64,000 nucleotides of DNA from Loktanella sp. Alg231-35 (GTDB lineage Bacteria > Pseudomonadota > Alphaproteobacteria > Rhodobacterales > Rhodobacteraceae). The notes below the pieces were generated by a model that saw only the letters and a list, made by a program, of their open reading frames with translations, ran no database searches and had not been told where the DNA came from. Position numbers and translations under genes: made by a program. Shown here one piece after another: positions 24,761 through 33,664 of the stretch. Position 1 is the first letter of the stretch, and each line of letters starts with the position of its first letter. Location of the stretch: the NCBI RefSeq assembly GCF_900143545.1, contig NZ_FREV01000003.1, positions 310,001-374,000 of the forward strand, given 5' to 3'.

Positions 24761-25894
24761 ATGACCCAACGCTTTTCATTCGCTCTTAATGCCACTGATG
24801 GCAAAGCCCGCACCGGGGTGATCTCGACCCCGCGTGGTGACATCCGCACGCCTGCTTTCATGCCAGTGGGCACCGCCGCCACCGTCAAAGCCATGATGCC
24901 TGAAAGTGTCGCCGCCACCGGTGCCGATATTCTATTGGGCAACACCTATCATTTGATGCTGCGCCCCACGGCCGAGCGGATCGACCGTTTGGGCGGGCTG
25001 CATAAGTTCATGAACTGGGACAAGCCGATCCTGACCGACAGTGGCGGCTTTCAGGTGATGAGCTTGGCGGAATTGCGCAAGCTGACCGAGAAGGGCGTGA
25101 CCTTCAAAAGCCATATCGACGGGTCCAAGCACGAGCTGACGCCGGAACGGTCGATGGAAATTCAAAAGCTGCTCGGCTCTGACATTGTGATGTGTTTTGA
25201 CGAATGTCCGGCCTTGCCTGCGGATCGGGCGCGCATCGCACAGAGCATGGAATTGTCGATGCGCTGGGCACAGCGTTCGCGCGATGCTTTTGGGGACAGG
25301 CCCGGCCATGCGCTGTTTGGTATTCAGCAAGGTGGGTTGGAAGAAGACCTGCGCGCACAAAGCGCCGAAGCGCTGCGCGCGGTTGAGTTTGATGGCTATG
25401 CGGTGGGCGGTCTTGCCGTGGGCGAAGGGCAAGAGGCGATGTTTGATGTGCTTGATTTCGCCCCTGACCAGCTGCCCGTGGATAAGCCGCGGTATCTGAT
25501 GGGCGTTGGCAAGCCCGATGATATCGTGGGCGCAGCAAAGCGCGGCATTGATATGATGGATTGCGTCTTGCCCAGTCGGTCAGGTCGCACGGGCCAAGTG
25601 TTTACACGGCGCGGCGTTCTGAACATCAAGAACGCGCGTCATGCTGATGATCCGCGCCCCTTGGATGAACACTGCACATGCCCGGCCTGTTCCAACTATT
25701 CCCGCGCCTATCTGCACCATGTATTCCGGGCACAGGAAATGATTTCTGGGATGCTGCTGACCTGGCATAATCTGCACTATTTTCAAGAGATCATGCAGGG
25801 AATGCGGGATGCGATTGCGGCCGGGCGGTTTGCGGCCTGGGAAGAGGATTTCCATGCGCAGCGGGCCTTGGGTGACATTGCGCCGGTGTCCTGA
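24761..25894 (+). CDS. tgt: tRNA-guanine transglycosylase
   Basis: This TIM-barrel enzyme has 377 residues. [10 protein letters not shown] (about residues 92-101) and [10 protein letters not shown] hold active-site residues. Zinc is bound by CTCPAC and the histidine in LLTWHN. It exchanges guanine-34 for preQ1 in tRNAs for Asp, Asn, His and Tyr. A tRNA-Asp(GUC), one of its substrates, is encoded twice 6 kb away. The next pathway gene, queA, is at 58.7 kb, so the pathway is split. AAGGATGAGGGG precedes the ATG. Confidence 0.97.
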   Translation: MTQRFSFALNATDGKARTGVISTPRGDIRTPAFMPVGTAATVKAMMPESVAATGADILLGNTYHLMLRPTAERIDRLGGLHKFMNWDKPILTDSGGFQVMSLAELRKLTEKGVTFKSHIDGSKHELTPERSMEIQKLLGSDIVMCFDECPALPADRARIAQSMELSMRWAQRSRDAFGDRPGHALFGIQQGGLEEDLRAQSAEALRAVEFDGYAVGGLAVGEGQEAMFDVLDFAPDQLPVDKPRYLMGVGKPDDIVGAAKRGIDMMDCVLPSRSGRTGQVFTRRGVLNIKNARHADDPRPLDEHCTCPACSNYSRAYLHHVFRAQEMISGMLLTWHNLHYFQEIMQGMRDAIAAGRFAAWEEDFHAQRALGDIAPVS

Positions 25895-26069
25895 CAGGTG
25901 ACGAGCGCGGGATTGCCTTCGGCGAAAGTTTGATTGGACATAAAAAGAGGGGGCCGCCGCCCCAAATACTCCTTTGCATTTACATGATTTGTTGGGCTTT
26001 TTGTGATTTCTGTCCTTGCGACTCTGGCGCGTCAGGGGCACTCTGCGTCAACTGGGTGAATATGTTTGG

Positions 26070-26097
26070 TTGAAACGCAGAATGCGTCACCCCACAT
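26070..26097 (+). promoter_or_regulatory. Sigma-32 (RpoH)-type promoter for lon
   Basis: TTGAAA (26070-26075) and CCCCACAT (26090-26097) are 14 bp apart, matching the heat-shock consensus CTTGAAA-N13-17-CCCCAT. It lies 76 bp before the lon start. Lon is a known RpoH target in proteobacteria. The rest of the 278-bp gap after tgt holds a GC-rich hairpin (near 25950-25962) and nothing else clear. Confidence 0.7.
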
Positions 26098-26172
26098 ATT
26101 AACCCCAAGAGGAGACGCCCCACGTTGCCGCATAGCGGGACCGGCTGCGTCTTGCCAAAAAAGGAAAAGAGC

Positions 26173-28578
26173 ATGCAAGAACCATTGAGTTCATCCTACC
26201 CCGTCCTGCCGTTGCGCGACATTGTGGTTTTTCCCCACATGATCGTGCCGCTGTTTGTCGGCCGTGATAAGTCCGTCCGCGCGCTGGAAGAAGTGATGCA
26301 GGACGACAAGCAGATTCTGCTATCAAGTCAGGTGGACCCCGGTCAGGACGACCCCGATGAAGACGGGATTTACAAAACAGGCGTGCTGGCCAATGTGCTG
26401 CAACTGCTGAAACTGCCCGATGGCACGGTCAAGGTGCTGGTCGAGGGACGCAGCCGTGTGGAAATCACTGGCTTTGTCCCCAATGACGCCTTCTTTGAGG
26501 CCTCCTGCGCCTATCTGGAAGAAATCCCCGGCGACCCCGATGAGATTGAGGCACTGGTGCGCAATGTCTCGGCCGAGTTTGAGCGTTACGCCAAGATCAA
26601 GAAAAACATCCCCGAAGAGGCCATGGCCGCTGTGGGTGAGGCCACAGAATCCGCCAAACTGGCCGATTTGGTAGCCGGGCATCTGGGCATTGAAGTGGAC
26701 CAAAAGCAGGGGCTTTTGGAAACACTTTCCGTGTCAGGGCGTCTGGAAAAGGTCTTTGGCATGATGCAGGGCGAAATGTCCGTGCTGCAAGTCGAGAAAA
26801 AGATCAAAACCCGCGTCAAAACCCAGATGGAGCGGACCCAGCGCGAGTATTATCTGAATGAACAGATGAAGGCCATTCAGAAGGAACTTGGCGATGGCGA
26901 AGAAGGCCAGAACGAGGTTGACGAGCTCGAGGCGAAGATCGCCGAGACCAAGCTGTCCAAAGAAGCCCGCGAGAAGGTCGATGCGGAGCTGAAAAAGCTC
27001 AAGAATATGTCGCCGATGTCTGCAGAAGCGACCGTTGTGCGCAACTATCTTGATTGGATTTTGGGCGTGCCGTGGGGCACGAAATCCCGCACCAAGAAGG
27101 ACCTGCACAAGGCCCAAGAGGTGCTGGATAACGACCACTATGGCCTTGAAAAGGTCAAGGAACGGATTGTTGAGTATCTCGCGGTGCAGCAACGTTCGCA
27201 GAAACTCAAAGGTCCGATCATGTGTCTGGTGGGTCCTCCGGGTGTCGGTAAAACCTCGCTTGGTAAGTCTGTTGCCAAAGCCACGGGGCGCGAGTTCATT
27301 CGCATCTCGTTGGGTGGTGTGCGTGACGAATCTGAAATTCGCGGTCACCGACGGACCTATATTGGCTCTATGCCCGGTAAGATCATTCAGGCGCTGAAAA
27401 AGGCGAAAACCACAAACCCGCTGATCCTGCTCGATGAGATCGACAAGATGGGGCAGGATTTCCGCGGTGATCCTGCATCTGCCATGTTGGAGGTCTTGGA
27501 CCCCGAGCAGAACAGCACCTTCGTCGATCACTATCTGGAGGTCGAATATGACCTCTCGAACGTGATGTTCCTAACGACTGCGAACTCTTACAACATGCCG
27601 GGGCCTTTGCTGGACCGGATGGAGATCATTTCTCTCTCTGGCTACACCGAGGACGAAAAGGTCGAAATTGCAAAGCAGCATCTGCTGCCGAAGGTCATGA
27701 AAAACCACGGGTTGAAGGACAAAGAGTTCTCGGTCGCGGATGATGCATTGCTGGCGATGGTCCGTGTCTACACCCGCGAAGCCGGTGTGCGGAACATGGA
27801 GCGGGAACTGGCCAAGGTGGCCCGCAAAGCTGTGACCATGATCGTGAAGAAAGAGGCGGATGTCATCAACGTGACGGCTGGCAATCTGAACGATTTCCTT
27901 GGTGTGGAAAAGCACCGCTTTGGTCTGGCCGAGGACGAGGATCAGGTTGGTGTTGTCACTGGTTTGGCCTGGACATCTGTTGGTGGTGAGCTGCTGAATA
28001 TCGAAGCGCTGCGCCTGCCGGGCAAAGGCCGGATGAAGACCACAGGTAAGCTGGGCGATGTGATGAAGGAATCCATCGATGCGGCGTCGTCCTATGTGCG
28101 CTCTATCGCGCCAGAGATTGGTGTGAAACCGCCAAAGTTCGATGCGATCGACATTCACGTTCACGTCCCCGATGGGGCAACGCCGAAGGATGGCCCAAGT
28201 GCCGGTCTGGCGATGGTCACATCCATCGTGTCGGTGCTGACAGGTATCCCGGTGCGCAAAGATATCGCCATGACCGGCGAGGTGTCTTTGCGCGGCAATG
28301 CGATGCCAATCGGTGGTCTGAAGGAAAAACTGCTGGCGGCACTGCGCGGCGGGATCACAACTGTGTTGATCCCCAAGGACAATGCCAAGGACTTGCCGGA
28401 AATCCCTGACAACGTGAAGGCCGGGCTGACGATCATTCCAGTCAGCCATGTGTCCGAAGTGCTGGAGCATGCGCTGGTCAGCAAGCCCGAGGCGATTGAG
28501 TGGGACGAGGCGGCAGAAGAGGCCGCAGCAGCCGCACTCAAAGCAGGCGGTGCGGCACATGGTGCGACGGCCCACTGA
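26173..28578 (+). CDS. lon: ATP-dependent protease Lon
   Basis: This protease of 801 residues has the N-terminal substrate domain (PVLPLRDIVVFPHM), a coiled-coil region, the AAA+ module (Walker A GPPGVGKTSLGKS, Walker B LILLDEIDKM) and the C-terminal Ser-Lys protease. The catalytic serine is in DGPSAGLAM and the lysine in GGLKEKLLAA. It degrades damaged and regulatory proteins in the cytoplasm. The ATG at 26173 has AAGGA 7 nt before it and is preferred over an upstream in-frame codon at 26125. A heat-shock promoter lies upstream and a terminator downstream. Residues after 780 are Ala-rich. Confidence 0.98.
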   Translation: MQEPLSSSYPVLPLRDIVVFPHMIVPLFVGRDKSVRALEEVMQDDKQILLSSQVDPGQDDPDEDGIYKTGVLANVLQLLKLPDGTVKVLVEGRSRVEITGFVPNDAFFEASCAYLEEIPGDPDEIEALVRNVSAEFERYAKIKKNIPEEAMAAVGEATESAKLADLVAGHLGIEVDQKQGLLETLSVSGRLEKVFGMMQGEMSVLQVEKKIKTRVKTQMERTQREYYLNEQMKAIQKELGDGEEGQNEVDELEAKIAETKLSKEAREKVDAELKKLKNMSPMSAEATVVRNYLDWILGVPWGTKSRTKKDLHKAQEVLDNDHYGLEKVKERIVEYLAVQQRSQKLKGPIMCLVGPPGVGKTSLGKSVAKATGREFIRISLGGVRDESEIRGHRRTYIGSMPGKIIQALKKAKTTNPLILLDEIDKMGQDFRGDPASAMLEVLDPEQNSTFVDHYLEVEYDLSNVMFLTTANSYNMPGPLLDRMEIISLSGYTEDEKVEIAKQHLLPKVMKNHGLKDKEFSVADDALLAMVRVYTREAGVRNMERELAKVARKAVTMIVKKEADVINVTAGNLNDFLGVEKHRFGLAEDEDQVGVVTGLAWTSVGGELLNIEALRLPGKGRMKTTGKLGDVMKESIDAASSYVRSIAPEIGVKPPKFDAIDIHVHVPDGATPKDGPSAGLAMVTSIVSVLTGIPVRKDIAMTGEVSLRGNAMPIGGLKEKLLAALRGGITTVLIPKDNAKDLPEIPDNVKAGLTIIPVSHVSEVLEHALVSKPEAIEWDEAAEEAAAAALKAGGAAHGATAH

Positions 28579-28597
28579 GGCAAAGTGATACAAAGTC

Positions 28598-28629
28598 AAA
28601 AGGCGCCCCCGTGCTGGGGCGCCTTTTTT
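28598..28629 (+). terminator. Rho-independent terminator of lon
   Basis: AAAAGGCGCCCC (28598-28609) pairs with GGGGCGCCTTTT (28616-28627), followed by more T residues. Confidence 0.93.
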
Positions 28630-28693
28630 ATGATACGAATTGACCCATCCCATTGTGCCATCCAGCGCAGAACCAATCCTCAGGACCAATGAC

Positions 28694-29023
28694 ATGGCAC
28701 GCCAAACAACACCGAAACCCACACCCCCTGCCGCGCCGGCTGAAACCGAGATGATGAAAAAACCTGCGCTGTTCGATGAGGTGGTGACCCGCACCAACCT
28801 CAAGAAACGCGATGTGAAACCGGCGGTCGAGGCTGCACTGGCGGTGATTGCCGATACCCTGCGCGAGGGCACGGATGTGAACCTGCCGCCGCTTGGCAAG
28901 CTGCGGGTGGTCAAATCCAAGGACCTTGAAAATGGGGCCAGTGTGATCACGCTCAAACTGCGCACGCCAAAAAATGCAACTGCGGCGGCATCCGGGGTTG
29001 ATGCGGACGGCAGTGCCACGTAA
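28694..29023 (+). CDS. HU-like DNA-binding protein with extended tails
   Basis: This 109-residue protein resembles the HU/IHF fold: LFDEVVTRTNLKKRDVKPAVEA helices, then LPPLGKLRVVKSK strands. It differs from classical HU in having a Pro/Ala-rich N-terminal tail (about 20 residues) and an unusual C-terminus, and the typical flexible beta-arm is short. ATG 28694 has AGGA 8 nt upstream. Versions like this are common in Rhodobacterales. It probably binds DNA, but its architectural role is untested. It stands between the lon terminator and a tRNA-Val gene 12 bp downstream. Confidence 0.75.
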   Translation: MARQTTPKPTPPAAPAETEMMKKPALFDEVVTRTNLKKRDVKPAVEAALAVIADTLREGTDVNLPPLGKLRVVKSKDLENGASVITLKLRTPKNATAAASGVDADGSAT

Positions 29024-29035
29024 ATCGGCACGGAC

Positions 29036-29111
29036 GGGTGATTAGCTCAGTTGGTAGAGCGCTTCCTTTACACGGAAGATGTCGGGAGTTCGAGCCTCTC
29101 ATCACCCACCA
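29036..29111 (+). tRNA. tRNA-Val (anticodon TAC), copy 1
   Basis: The acceptor stem GGGTGAT pairs with ATCACCC, and A plus an encoded CCA follow. The anticodon stem-loop CTTCC-TTTACAC-GGAAG gives TAC. The T-loop is GTTCGAG. All arms are standard. It is identical to the copy at 29752-29827. Confidence 0.97.
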
Positions 29112-29148
29112 TTCCTGATCCTGCCGCGCGCACCTGAGTAAACTGCTA

Positions 29149-29709
29149 ATGTCCTTTCCCGAACTCTACATCCTGCGCCACGGCGAAACCGAGTGGAACG
29201 CCGAAAACCGCATGCAGGGCGAGCTCAACTCGCGACTGACCACCAAGGGAGAGGCGGACGCCGCACGGCAAGGCGTCATTCTGGGCGGGCTTGATTTGAC
29301 AGGGTTTACCTTCCTGTCCAGCCCACAAGGCCGCGCGTTCCAGACTGCGGGCATTGCCTTGGCGGGTATCGCCGATCACATCCGCACGGATGACAGATTG
29401 CGCGAGATCGGGGTCGGCGATTGGTCCGGCCGCCTGAGGGCCGAGCTTCCAATGCCAGAAGGCCGCGATCCGGTGATGGCACAATACCAGATGGCGCCAA
29501 ACGGCGAAGGCTTTGCCGGGGTCAAGGCGCGGGCAGAGGCATTTCTGACCGATCTAACAGGACCATCCGTTTTGGTCACCCACGGTGTCACCAGCGCCAT
29601 TTTGCGCGCACTTGTGGTGGGTGAAAAGGCCTATGCGGGCCAATCTGTTCAAGGCGGGCAAGGCTGTGTTTACCACCTTAAAGATGGTGAACAATTCCTA
29701 TTGGAATGA
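29149..29709 (+). CDS. Histidine phosphatase family protein
   Basis: This protein has 186 residues and the phosphoglycerate mutase-like fold. LRHGETEWNAENRMQG (about residues 8-23) holds the phosphohistidine and the RHG motif. SSPQGRAFQTA and LVTHGVTSAILRAL supply the second arginine and histidine. It probably removes phosphate from a small metabolite. Substrate is unknown. It sits between two identical tRNA-Val genes, possibly as part of one transcription unit with them. Confidence 0.9.
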   Translation: MSFPELYILRHGETEWNAENRMQGELNSRLTTKGEADAARQGVILGGLDLTGFTFLSSPQGRAFQTAGIALAGIADHIRTDDRLREIGVGDWSGRLRAELPMPEGRDPVMAQYQMAPNGEGFAGVKARAEAFLTDLTGPSVLVTHGVTSAILRALVVGEKAYAGQSVQGGQGCVYHLKDGEQFLLE

Positions 29710-29751
29710 GGCTTGCACTGTCCGCACGGCTGGTCTAAACGGTGCGTCGTC

Positions 29752-29827
29752 GGGTGATTAGCTCAGTTGGTAGAGCGCTTCCTTTACACGGAAGATGTCG
29801 GGAGTTCGAGCCTCTCATCACCCACCA
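29752..29827 (+). tRNA. tRNA-Val (anticodon TAC), copy 2
   Basis: This sequence is identical to 29036-29111, including the encoded CCA. It lies 42 bp after the histidine phosphatase gene. Confidence 0.97.
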
Positions 29828-29973
29828 TTCTCCTTGCTCATGTTTGCCAAATCTCTGAAACGGCTTTCCATGTCCAAATATGTGCATTCACGCACATATT
29901 CTATTCATTGGTCGGCCTAGCATTCGTACGCGCACAGCGTACCTTCCTCTTTGACCCATTGAGGAGAAAACCC

Positions 29974-30921
29974 ATGAGCTGGAACCCTGCACTCGACCCA
30001 GATTGTCCCACCGGGGATGCTGTGGATGCGATTGAGACCGTGATTGTATCGCGCGCCCGTGATTTGGGAGGGTTTGAGGTGCGCCGCGCCTTGCCTGCGC
30101 CCAAGCGTCAGATGGTTGGCCCATTTATTTTCTTCGATCAAATGGGTCCGGCAGAGTTTGTGACCGGCAAAGGCATTGATGTGCGCCCACATCCGCATAT
30201 CGGCCTCGCCACGGTCACTTATCTGCATCGCGGATCGATTCACCATCGCGATAGTCTGGGCACCGATCAATGGATCGAACCGGGGGCGATGAACCTGATG
30301 ATTTCCGGTCGGGGGATCACTCATTCGGAACGGATGGATGGCCAGGCGCTACAAAAACCGCAAAGCCTCTTTGGTATTCAGTCGTGGATCGCGTTGCCCA
30401 AAGGGGCCGAAGATCGTGAAGCGGCGTTTATCCATGCGCCCAAGGGTGATCTGCCGCTCATGGAGGGTGAGGGCAAGCAGGTGCGCCTAATCCTGGGCGA
30501 GGCTTACGGCGAACGTGCCCCGGTCGAGACCCCATCCGAGATGTTCTATCTGGATGCTGTGCTGGAACCGGGCGCGGGGCTGCCCTTGCCGGACAATCAC
30601 GAGGATCGCGGTGCATATGTGCTTGAAGGAGAAGTGGAAATTGCAGGTCAGAGGTTTGACACTGGCAAGATGATGGTCTTTCGCCCCGGCGACCGCGTGA
30701 GCATGAAGGCGGGTCCGCAGGGCACACGCGTGATGCTGTTGGGTGGGGCCACCATGGACGGGCCGCGCCATATTTGGTGGAATTTTGTGGCCTCTAGCAA
30801 GGAACGGATAGAAGAGGCGAAAGAGGCCTGGCGCGCTGGCGATTGGGAAAACGGCCACTTTCAACTGCCCCCCGGCGACGACGCTGAATTTATTCCGCTG
30901 CCTGACCGTAGGGGTGCTTGA
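29974..30921 (+). CDS. Pirin family protein
   Basis: This bicupin has 315 residues. Metal ligands of the N-terminal cupin are visible in RPHPHIGLATVTYLHRG and SIHHRDSLG (His, His, His), with Glu in GRGITHSERM. Pirins bind iron, and some have quercetinase or regulatory activity; no substrate can be deduced here. GAGGAGAAAA precedes ATG 29974. The open frame upstream runs back through the tRNA-Val and is an artefact. Confidence 0.92.
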   Translation: MSWNPALDPDCPTGDAVDAIETVIVSRARDLGGFEVRRALPAPKRQMVGPFIFFDQMGPAEFVTGKGIDVRPHPHIGLATVTYLHRGSIHHRDSLGTDQWIEPGAMNLMISGRGITHSERMDGQALQKPQSLFGIQSWIALPKGAEDREAAFIHAPKGDLPLMEGEGKQVRLILGEAYGERAPVETPSEMFYLDAVLEPGAGLPLPDNHEDRGAYVLEGEVEIAGQRFDTGKMMVFRPGDRVSMKAGPQGTRVMLLGGATMDGPRHIWWNFVASSKERIEEAKEAWRAGDWENGHFQLPPGDDAEFIPLPDRRGA

Positions 30922-30983
30922 CGGGGCGCGAAAGCGCACATAGAAGCGGCCCACGTTCAGTCATCGGCTGAACAAGCAGATGC

Positions 30984-31060
30984 GCGGTTGTAGCTCAGCT
31001 GGTTAGAGTACCGGCCTGTCACGCCGGGGGTCGCGGGTTCGAGCCCCGTCAACCGCGCCA
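30984..31060 (+). tRNA. tRNA-Asp (anticodon GTC), copy 1
   Basis: GCGGTTG pairs with CAACCGC; G and an encoded CCA follow. The anticodon stem-loop CCGGC-CTGTCAC-GCCGG gives GTC. It is identical to copy 2. The 251 bp between the two copies holds no gene I can support. Confidence 0.97.
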
Positions 31061-31311
31061 CTGCCTTTTCTTTGAAAACTGATTGGATCGTTGTGGGTTT
31101 TCCTGCGCCGTGACCATGCGTGCGTCAATGCCTTTGTTTTGCAAGGCTTGGGGCAAGTCTTAACCTCTTCAATCCGACGGTGGCGCAGGGGTTTTCGAAG
31201 GATAAATCTAGACAAGATGTAAAATTCGCTGTGCGACCCGCGCAAAAACGCATCTTCCTGTTGATTTGGCGTTGACGGCCCGCGCATCCGCGATTATCCC
31301 GCCCGATACGC

Positions 31312-31388
31312 GCGGTTGTAGCTCAGCTGGTTAGAGTACCGGCCTGTCACGCCGGGGGTCGCGGGTTCGAGCCCCGTCAACCGCGCCA
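31312..31388 (+). tRNA. tRNA-Asp (anticodon GTC), copy 2
   Basis: This is identical to 30984-31060, with encoded CCA. Its last 12 bases overlap, on the opposite strand, the stop codon and last codons of the membrane SDR gene. A terminator follows at 31410. Confidence 0.97.
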
Positions 31389-32954
31389 TTTTCCTAAGTT
31401 GCTGCCAAAAAGGTGGGGGTCATGGCCCACCTTCTTTTTTTCTGGGTCGCGTTCAGATTTACGGTCCCTCAACCGAGGCACCGCTGATGCTGCTGGGGCA
31501 GGGCTGTCTGTCCGCGCGCCGGTGATCCGGGATAACAGTGGTGCAATCATGTTATCGTGAAAGACAAACCCATGCCGGGTGAGTTTTTCCGGCACAACCC
31601 GTTGCCCTCCTAGCATGGTTTCCCGGCCCATCTGGCCCAACAGCCCGATCACCCACGCGGGGATCCGCAAGAGGGTCGGACGGTGCAGTGCTTTGCCCAA
31701 TGCTCGGGTGAATGTGCTGTTGCGGACCGGTTCGGGGGCAACCGCGTTGACCGGCCCGTGAAGGTCTTCGCACGCAATGGCAAAGGCGATCACCCGGATC
31801 ATGTCATTGTGCGAAATCCAGGGCATCCACTGTTGACCGCTGCCCATTGCACCACCACCGCCAAATTCAAACGGCAAAAGCAGGCGGGCAAGCATCCCAC
31901 CTTCGACCCCAAGCACCAACCCGATGCGCAGCACAACCAACCGCACCCCGTCACGCGCGATAGGGGCGGCGCTTTCTTCCCAAGTCCGGCAGACGTCATG
32001 AACAAAGGCTGGATTGGGGGCAGAGGCTTCGGTCAGCACTGCATCGCCGTGCAAGCCGTAGTAGCCAACCGCAGAGCCGGAAATGACCACACGTGGTTTG
32101 ACATTTAGCCGGTCAATCAACGCATCCAATGCGCGGGTCATCTTAACCCGCGAGCTGATGATCAGGGCGCGTTTGCGCGGGGTCCAAATCCAGTTCGCGA
32201 CAGGGTCACCGGCCAGATCGACGATGGCGTCAAATCGATCATCGGCATGCACGCGATCTAGGTCAGTGATCAGCCGCACGGGATGTGCAAGCGCGTCTGC
32301 ATTGCGCAAGGACCGGGTCAGCACGGTCACGTCATGGCCTGCACCGACCAATGCGGTGACCAGATGTGTGCCGATGAAGCCAGTCCCACCAGTGATCAGG
32401 ATATTCTGGCGCGGTGGCAGGGCATCGACCAGCCGGGCTGGATCGCCACGATCCAGACGATCGCTGCGCTTTGCTGCCAGCAAATCACGTGCGCTGAACA
32501 GGCCCACGCCGATGGCAGACAGGGTCGCAAAGATGCTCCACCATCCGTAGTTGGCCACATGCAGCGCGTTTGGCATCTGCGCCCATCCCCACAAGACTGG
32601 GGCGGCCAAGGCCAGAATGGCCCCATAGTTGAGCGCCAGCAGGGTGTGGTTGATCCGTTCTGTGCTGGGCAGCTTGCGGGTCATGTCCTCTTCGACAAAA
32701 TCCCACAGGGTGATCAGTATTTCGACCAGCAGAATACCACCAAGGATCATGGTCCAGATGCCATGAGGTTCGACCCATGCAAAGGTCAGAAAGATCAGCG
32801 CGTAAAAGAAGTTACGCACCCCGTGCAGTTGCAGCTCGCGGCGCTGTGAAGCCCGCCACGCAAGGCGTTCAGTGCCTTCATGATGTACCAATGTATCAAA
32901 GGCCCCCATGGCGACCTGAATGGCAATGAGGCTCCAGAGGATGGGATCGTTCAT
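31377..32954 (-). CDS. Membrane-fused SDR epimerase (TIGR01777-like)
   Basis: This 525-residue protein fuses two parts. Residues 1-155 have about four hydrophobic helices with charged loops (a small membrane domain). From residue 184, ILITGGTGFIGTHLV begins an NAD(P)-binding SDR of the TIGR01777/YfcH type, with SAVGYYG and WPW-like QWMPWISHNDM further on. The last 40 or so residues (from about 485, including SERDPEKKKVGHDPH) look unlike the family. Those codons run back through a tRNA terminator and into the tRNA-Asp. The DUF4166 gene is 4 bp upstream, so they form one operon. Substrate unknown. Confidence 0.85.
   Translation of the reverse strand: MNDPILWSLIAIQVAMGAFDTLVHHEGTERLAWRASQRRELQLHGVRNFFYALIFLTFAWVEPHGIWTMILGGILLVEILITLWDFVEEDMTRKLPSTERINHTLLALNYGAILALAAPVLWGWAQMPNALHVANYGWWSIFATLSAIGVGLFSARDLLAAKRSDRLDRGDPARLVDALPPRQNILITGGTGFIGTHLVTALVGAGHDVTVLTRSLRNADALAHPVRLITDLDRVHADDRFDAIVDLAGDPVANWIWTPRKRALIISSRVKMTRALDALIDRLNVKPRVVISGSAVGYYGLHGDAVLTEASAPNPAFVHDVCRTWEESAAPIARDGVRLVVLRIGLVLGVEGGMLARLLLPFEFGGGGAMGSGQQWMPWISHNDMIRVIAFAIACEDLHGPVNAVAPEPVRNSTFTRALGKALHRPTLLRIPAWVIGLLGQMGRETMLGGQRVVPEKLTRHGFVFHDNMIAPLLSRITGARTDSPAPAASAVPRLRDRKSERDPEKKKVGHDPHLFGSNLGKWRG
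31410..31441 (+). terminator. Rho-independent terminator of tRNA-Asp copy 2
   Basis: AAGGTGGG (31410-31417) pairs with CCCACCTT (31426-31433), loop GGTCATGG, followed by CTTTTTTTC. It lies within the 3' end of the antisense SDR coding frame. Confidence 0.88.
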
Positions 32955-32958
32955 TGGG

Positions 32959-33600
32959 TTACTCCTTGGTATCTTGAAAGACGCAGTCCTGCGCGATCAT
33001 CTCGCCCAAAAGCGGATGCGACAGGTGCAGCGAAAACAGAAAGTTGTTGTCGCCCATATCGTGGTGGCCGATCACCAAATTGCCGGGGGACAAAAAGGCT
33101 GGAAGCCGCAATTTTCGCCCGCGCAGTTGCAAGAAGTAACCGGCACTTTTGAAGTAGAGTGCATTCTCAGTTGCCGCGACACGCAGCGCCATGCCGATGC
33201 CGTAGCCGATGTATTCCTCCAACCCGGTCGGCCCGTCGAACCGTTTGGAACTATGGACGACCTGCGGAAAGCCCCGTTTGCGCCCGTATTGGCGCACCCA
33301 GAACTGCCCTTCGCTTTGGATATCTTCGGTCACGACAACCACGGCAGGTTGCCCCACGCTGCTGCGATCAAAGGGCAGGGGGCTGCCGACAAGTCGCACA
33401 AGTTGGGCAATGCACCAGCCTGCCGCACTCATCCGCATCCGCACCACCTGACCTTGATAAGTGACGCTGTTGCCCCCGCTTAGTCGTTTGCCAAAGCGGC
33501 GGCGGATGGCCGGGGGCAGGCAGCACCATGCCCCTTCGCCCAATAGGTCGCGAAAGCGGCAGTCTTTGGCGGGTTCAGGTTTAATCAGCTGATGTTTCAT
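32959..33600 (-). CDS. DUF4166 domain protein
   Basis: This 213-residue protein matches DUF4166, a family often fused or adjacent to TIGR01777-like SDR proteins. It has several cysteines near the N-terminus (CRF, CCLPPA, CIAQ) but no clear metal motif. The central FWVRQYGRKRGFPQVVHSSKRFDGP is typical. There is no signal peptide. An operator-like palindrome lies 30 bp before the start and matches one at the start codon of the GbsR-type gene. Function unknown; it probably acts with the downstream membrane SDR. Confidence 0.8.
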   Translation of the reverse strand: MKHQLIKPEPAKDCRFRDLLGEGAWCCLPPAIRRRFGKRLSGGNSVTYQGQVVRMRMSAAGWCIAQLVRLVGSPLPFDRSSVGQPAVVVVTEDIQSEGQFWVRQYGRKRGFPQVVHSSKRFDGPTGLEEYIGYGIGMALRVAATENALYFKSAGYFLQLRGRKLRLPAFLSPGNLVIGHHDMGDNNFLFSLHLSHPLLGEMIAQDCVFQDTKE

Positions 33601-33629
33601 AGCGTCATCTCATTCTGTAAAGTCCGCTA

Positions 33630-33647
33630 TTTCTGTATAGACAGAAA
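33630..33647. promoter_or_regulatory. GbsR-type operator 2, TTTCTGT-N4-ACAGAAA
   Basis: TTTCTGT ATAG ACAGAAA is a perfect dyad. TATACA (minus strand, 33639-33634) inside it could be the -10 box for the DUF4166/SDR operon. The arms are identical to those of the palindrome at 34218-34237. Confidence 0.75.
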
Positions 33648-33664
33648 CATAGGGGTAAAAAAAC

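Noticed and set aside
27571-29031. A long open frame of 486 codons on the minus strand.
   Set aside because: It is the shadow of lon and the HU-like gene. Its translation has no recognisable domain, while the plus strand encodes complete Lon.
29767-29973. An N-terminal extension of the pirin gene.
   Set aside because: It reads through tRNA-Val copy 2 and has no ribosome site. ATG 29974 with GAGGAG is the real start.
31003-31287. A 94-codon minus-strand frame ending in VDGARTRDPRRDRPVL.
   Set aside because: The end is tRNA-Asp read backwards, a common false gene in annotations.
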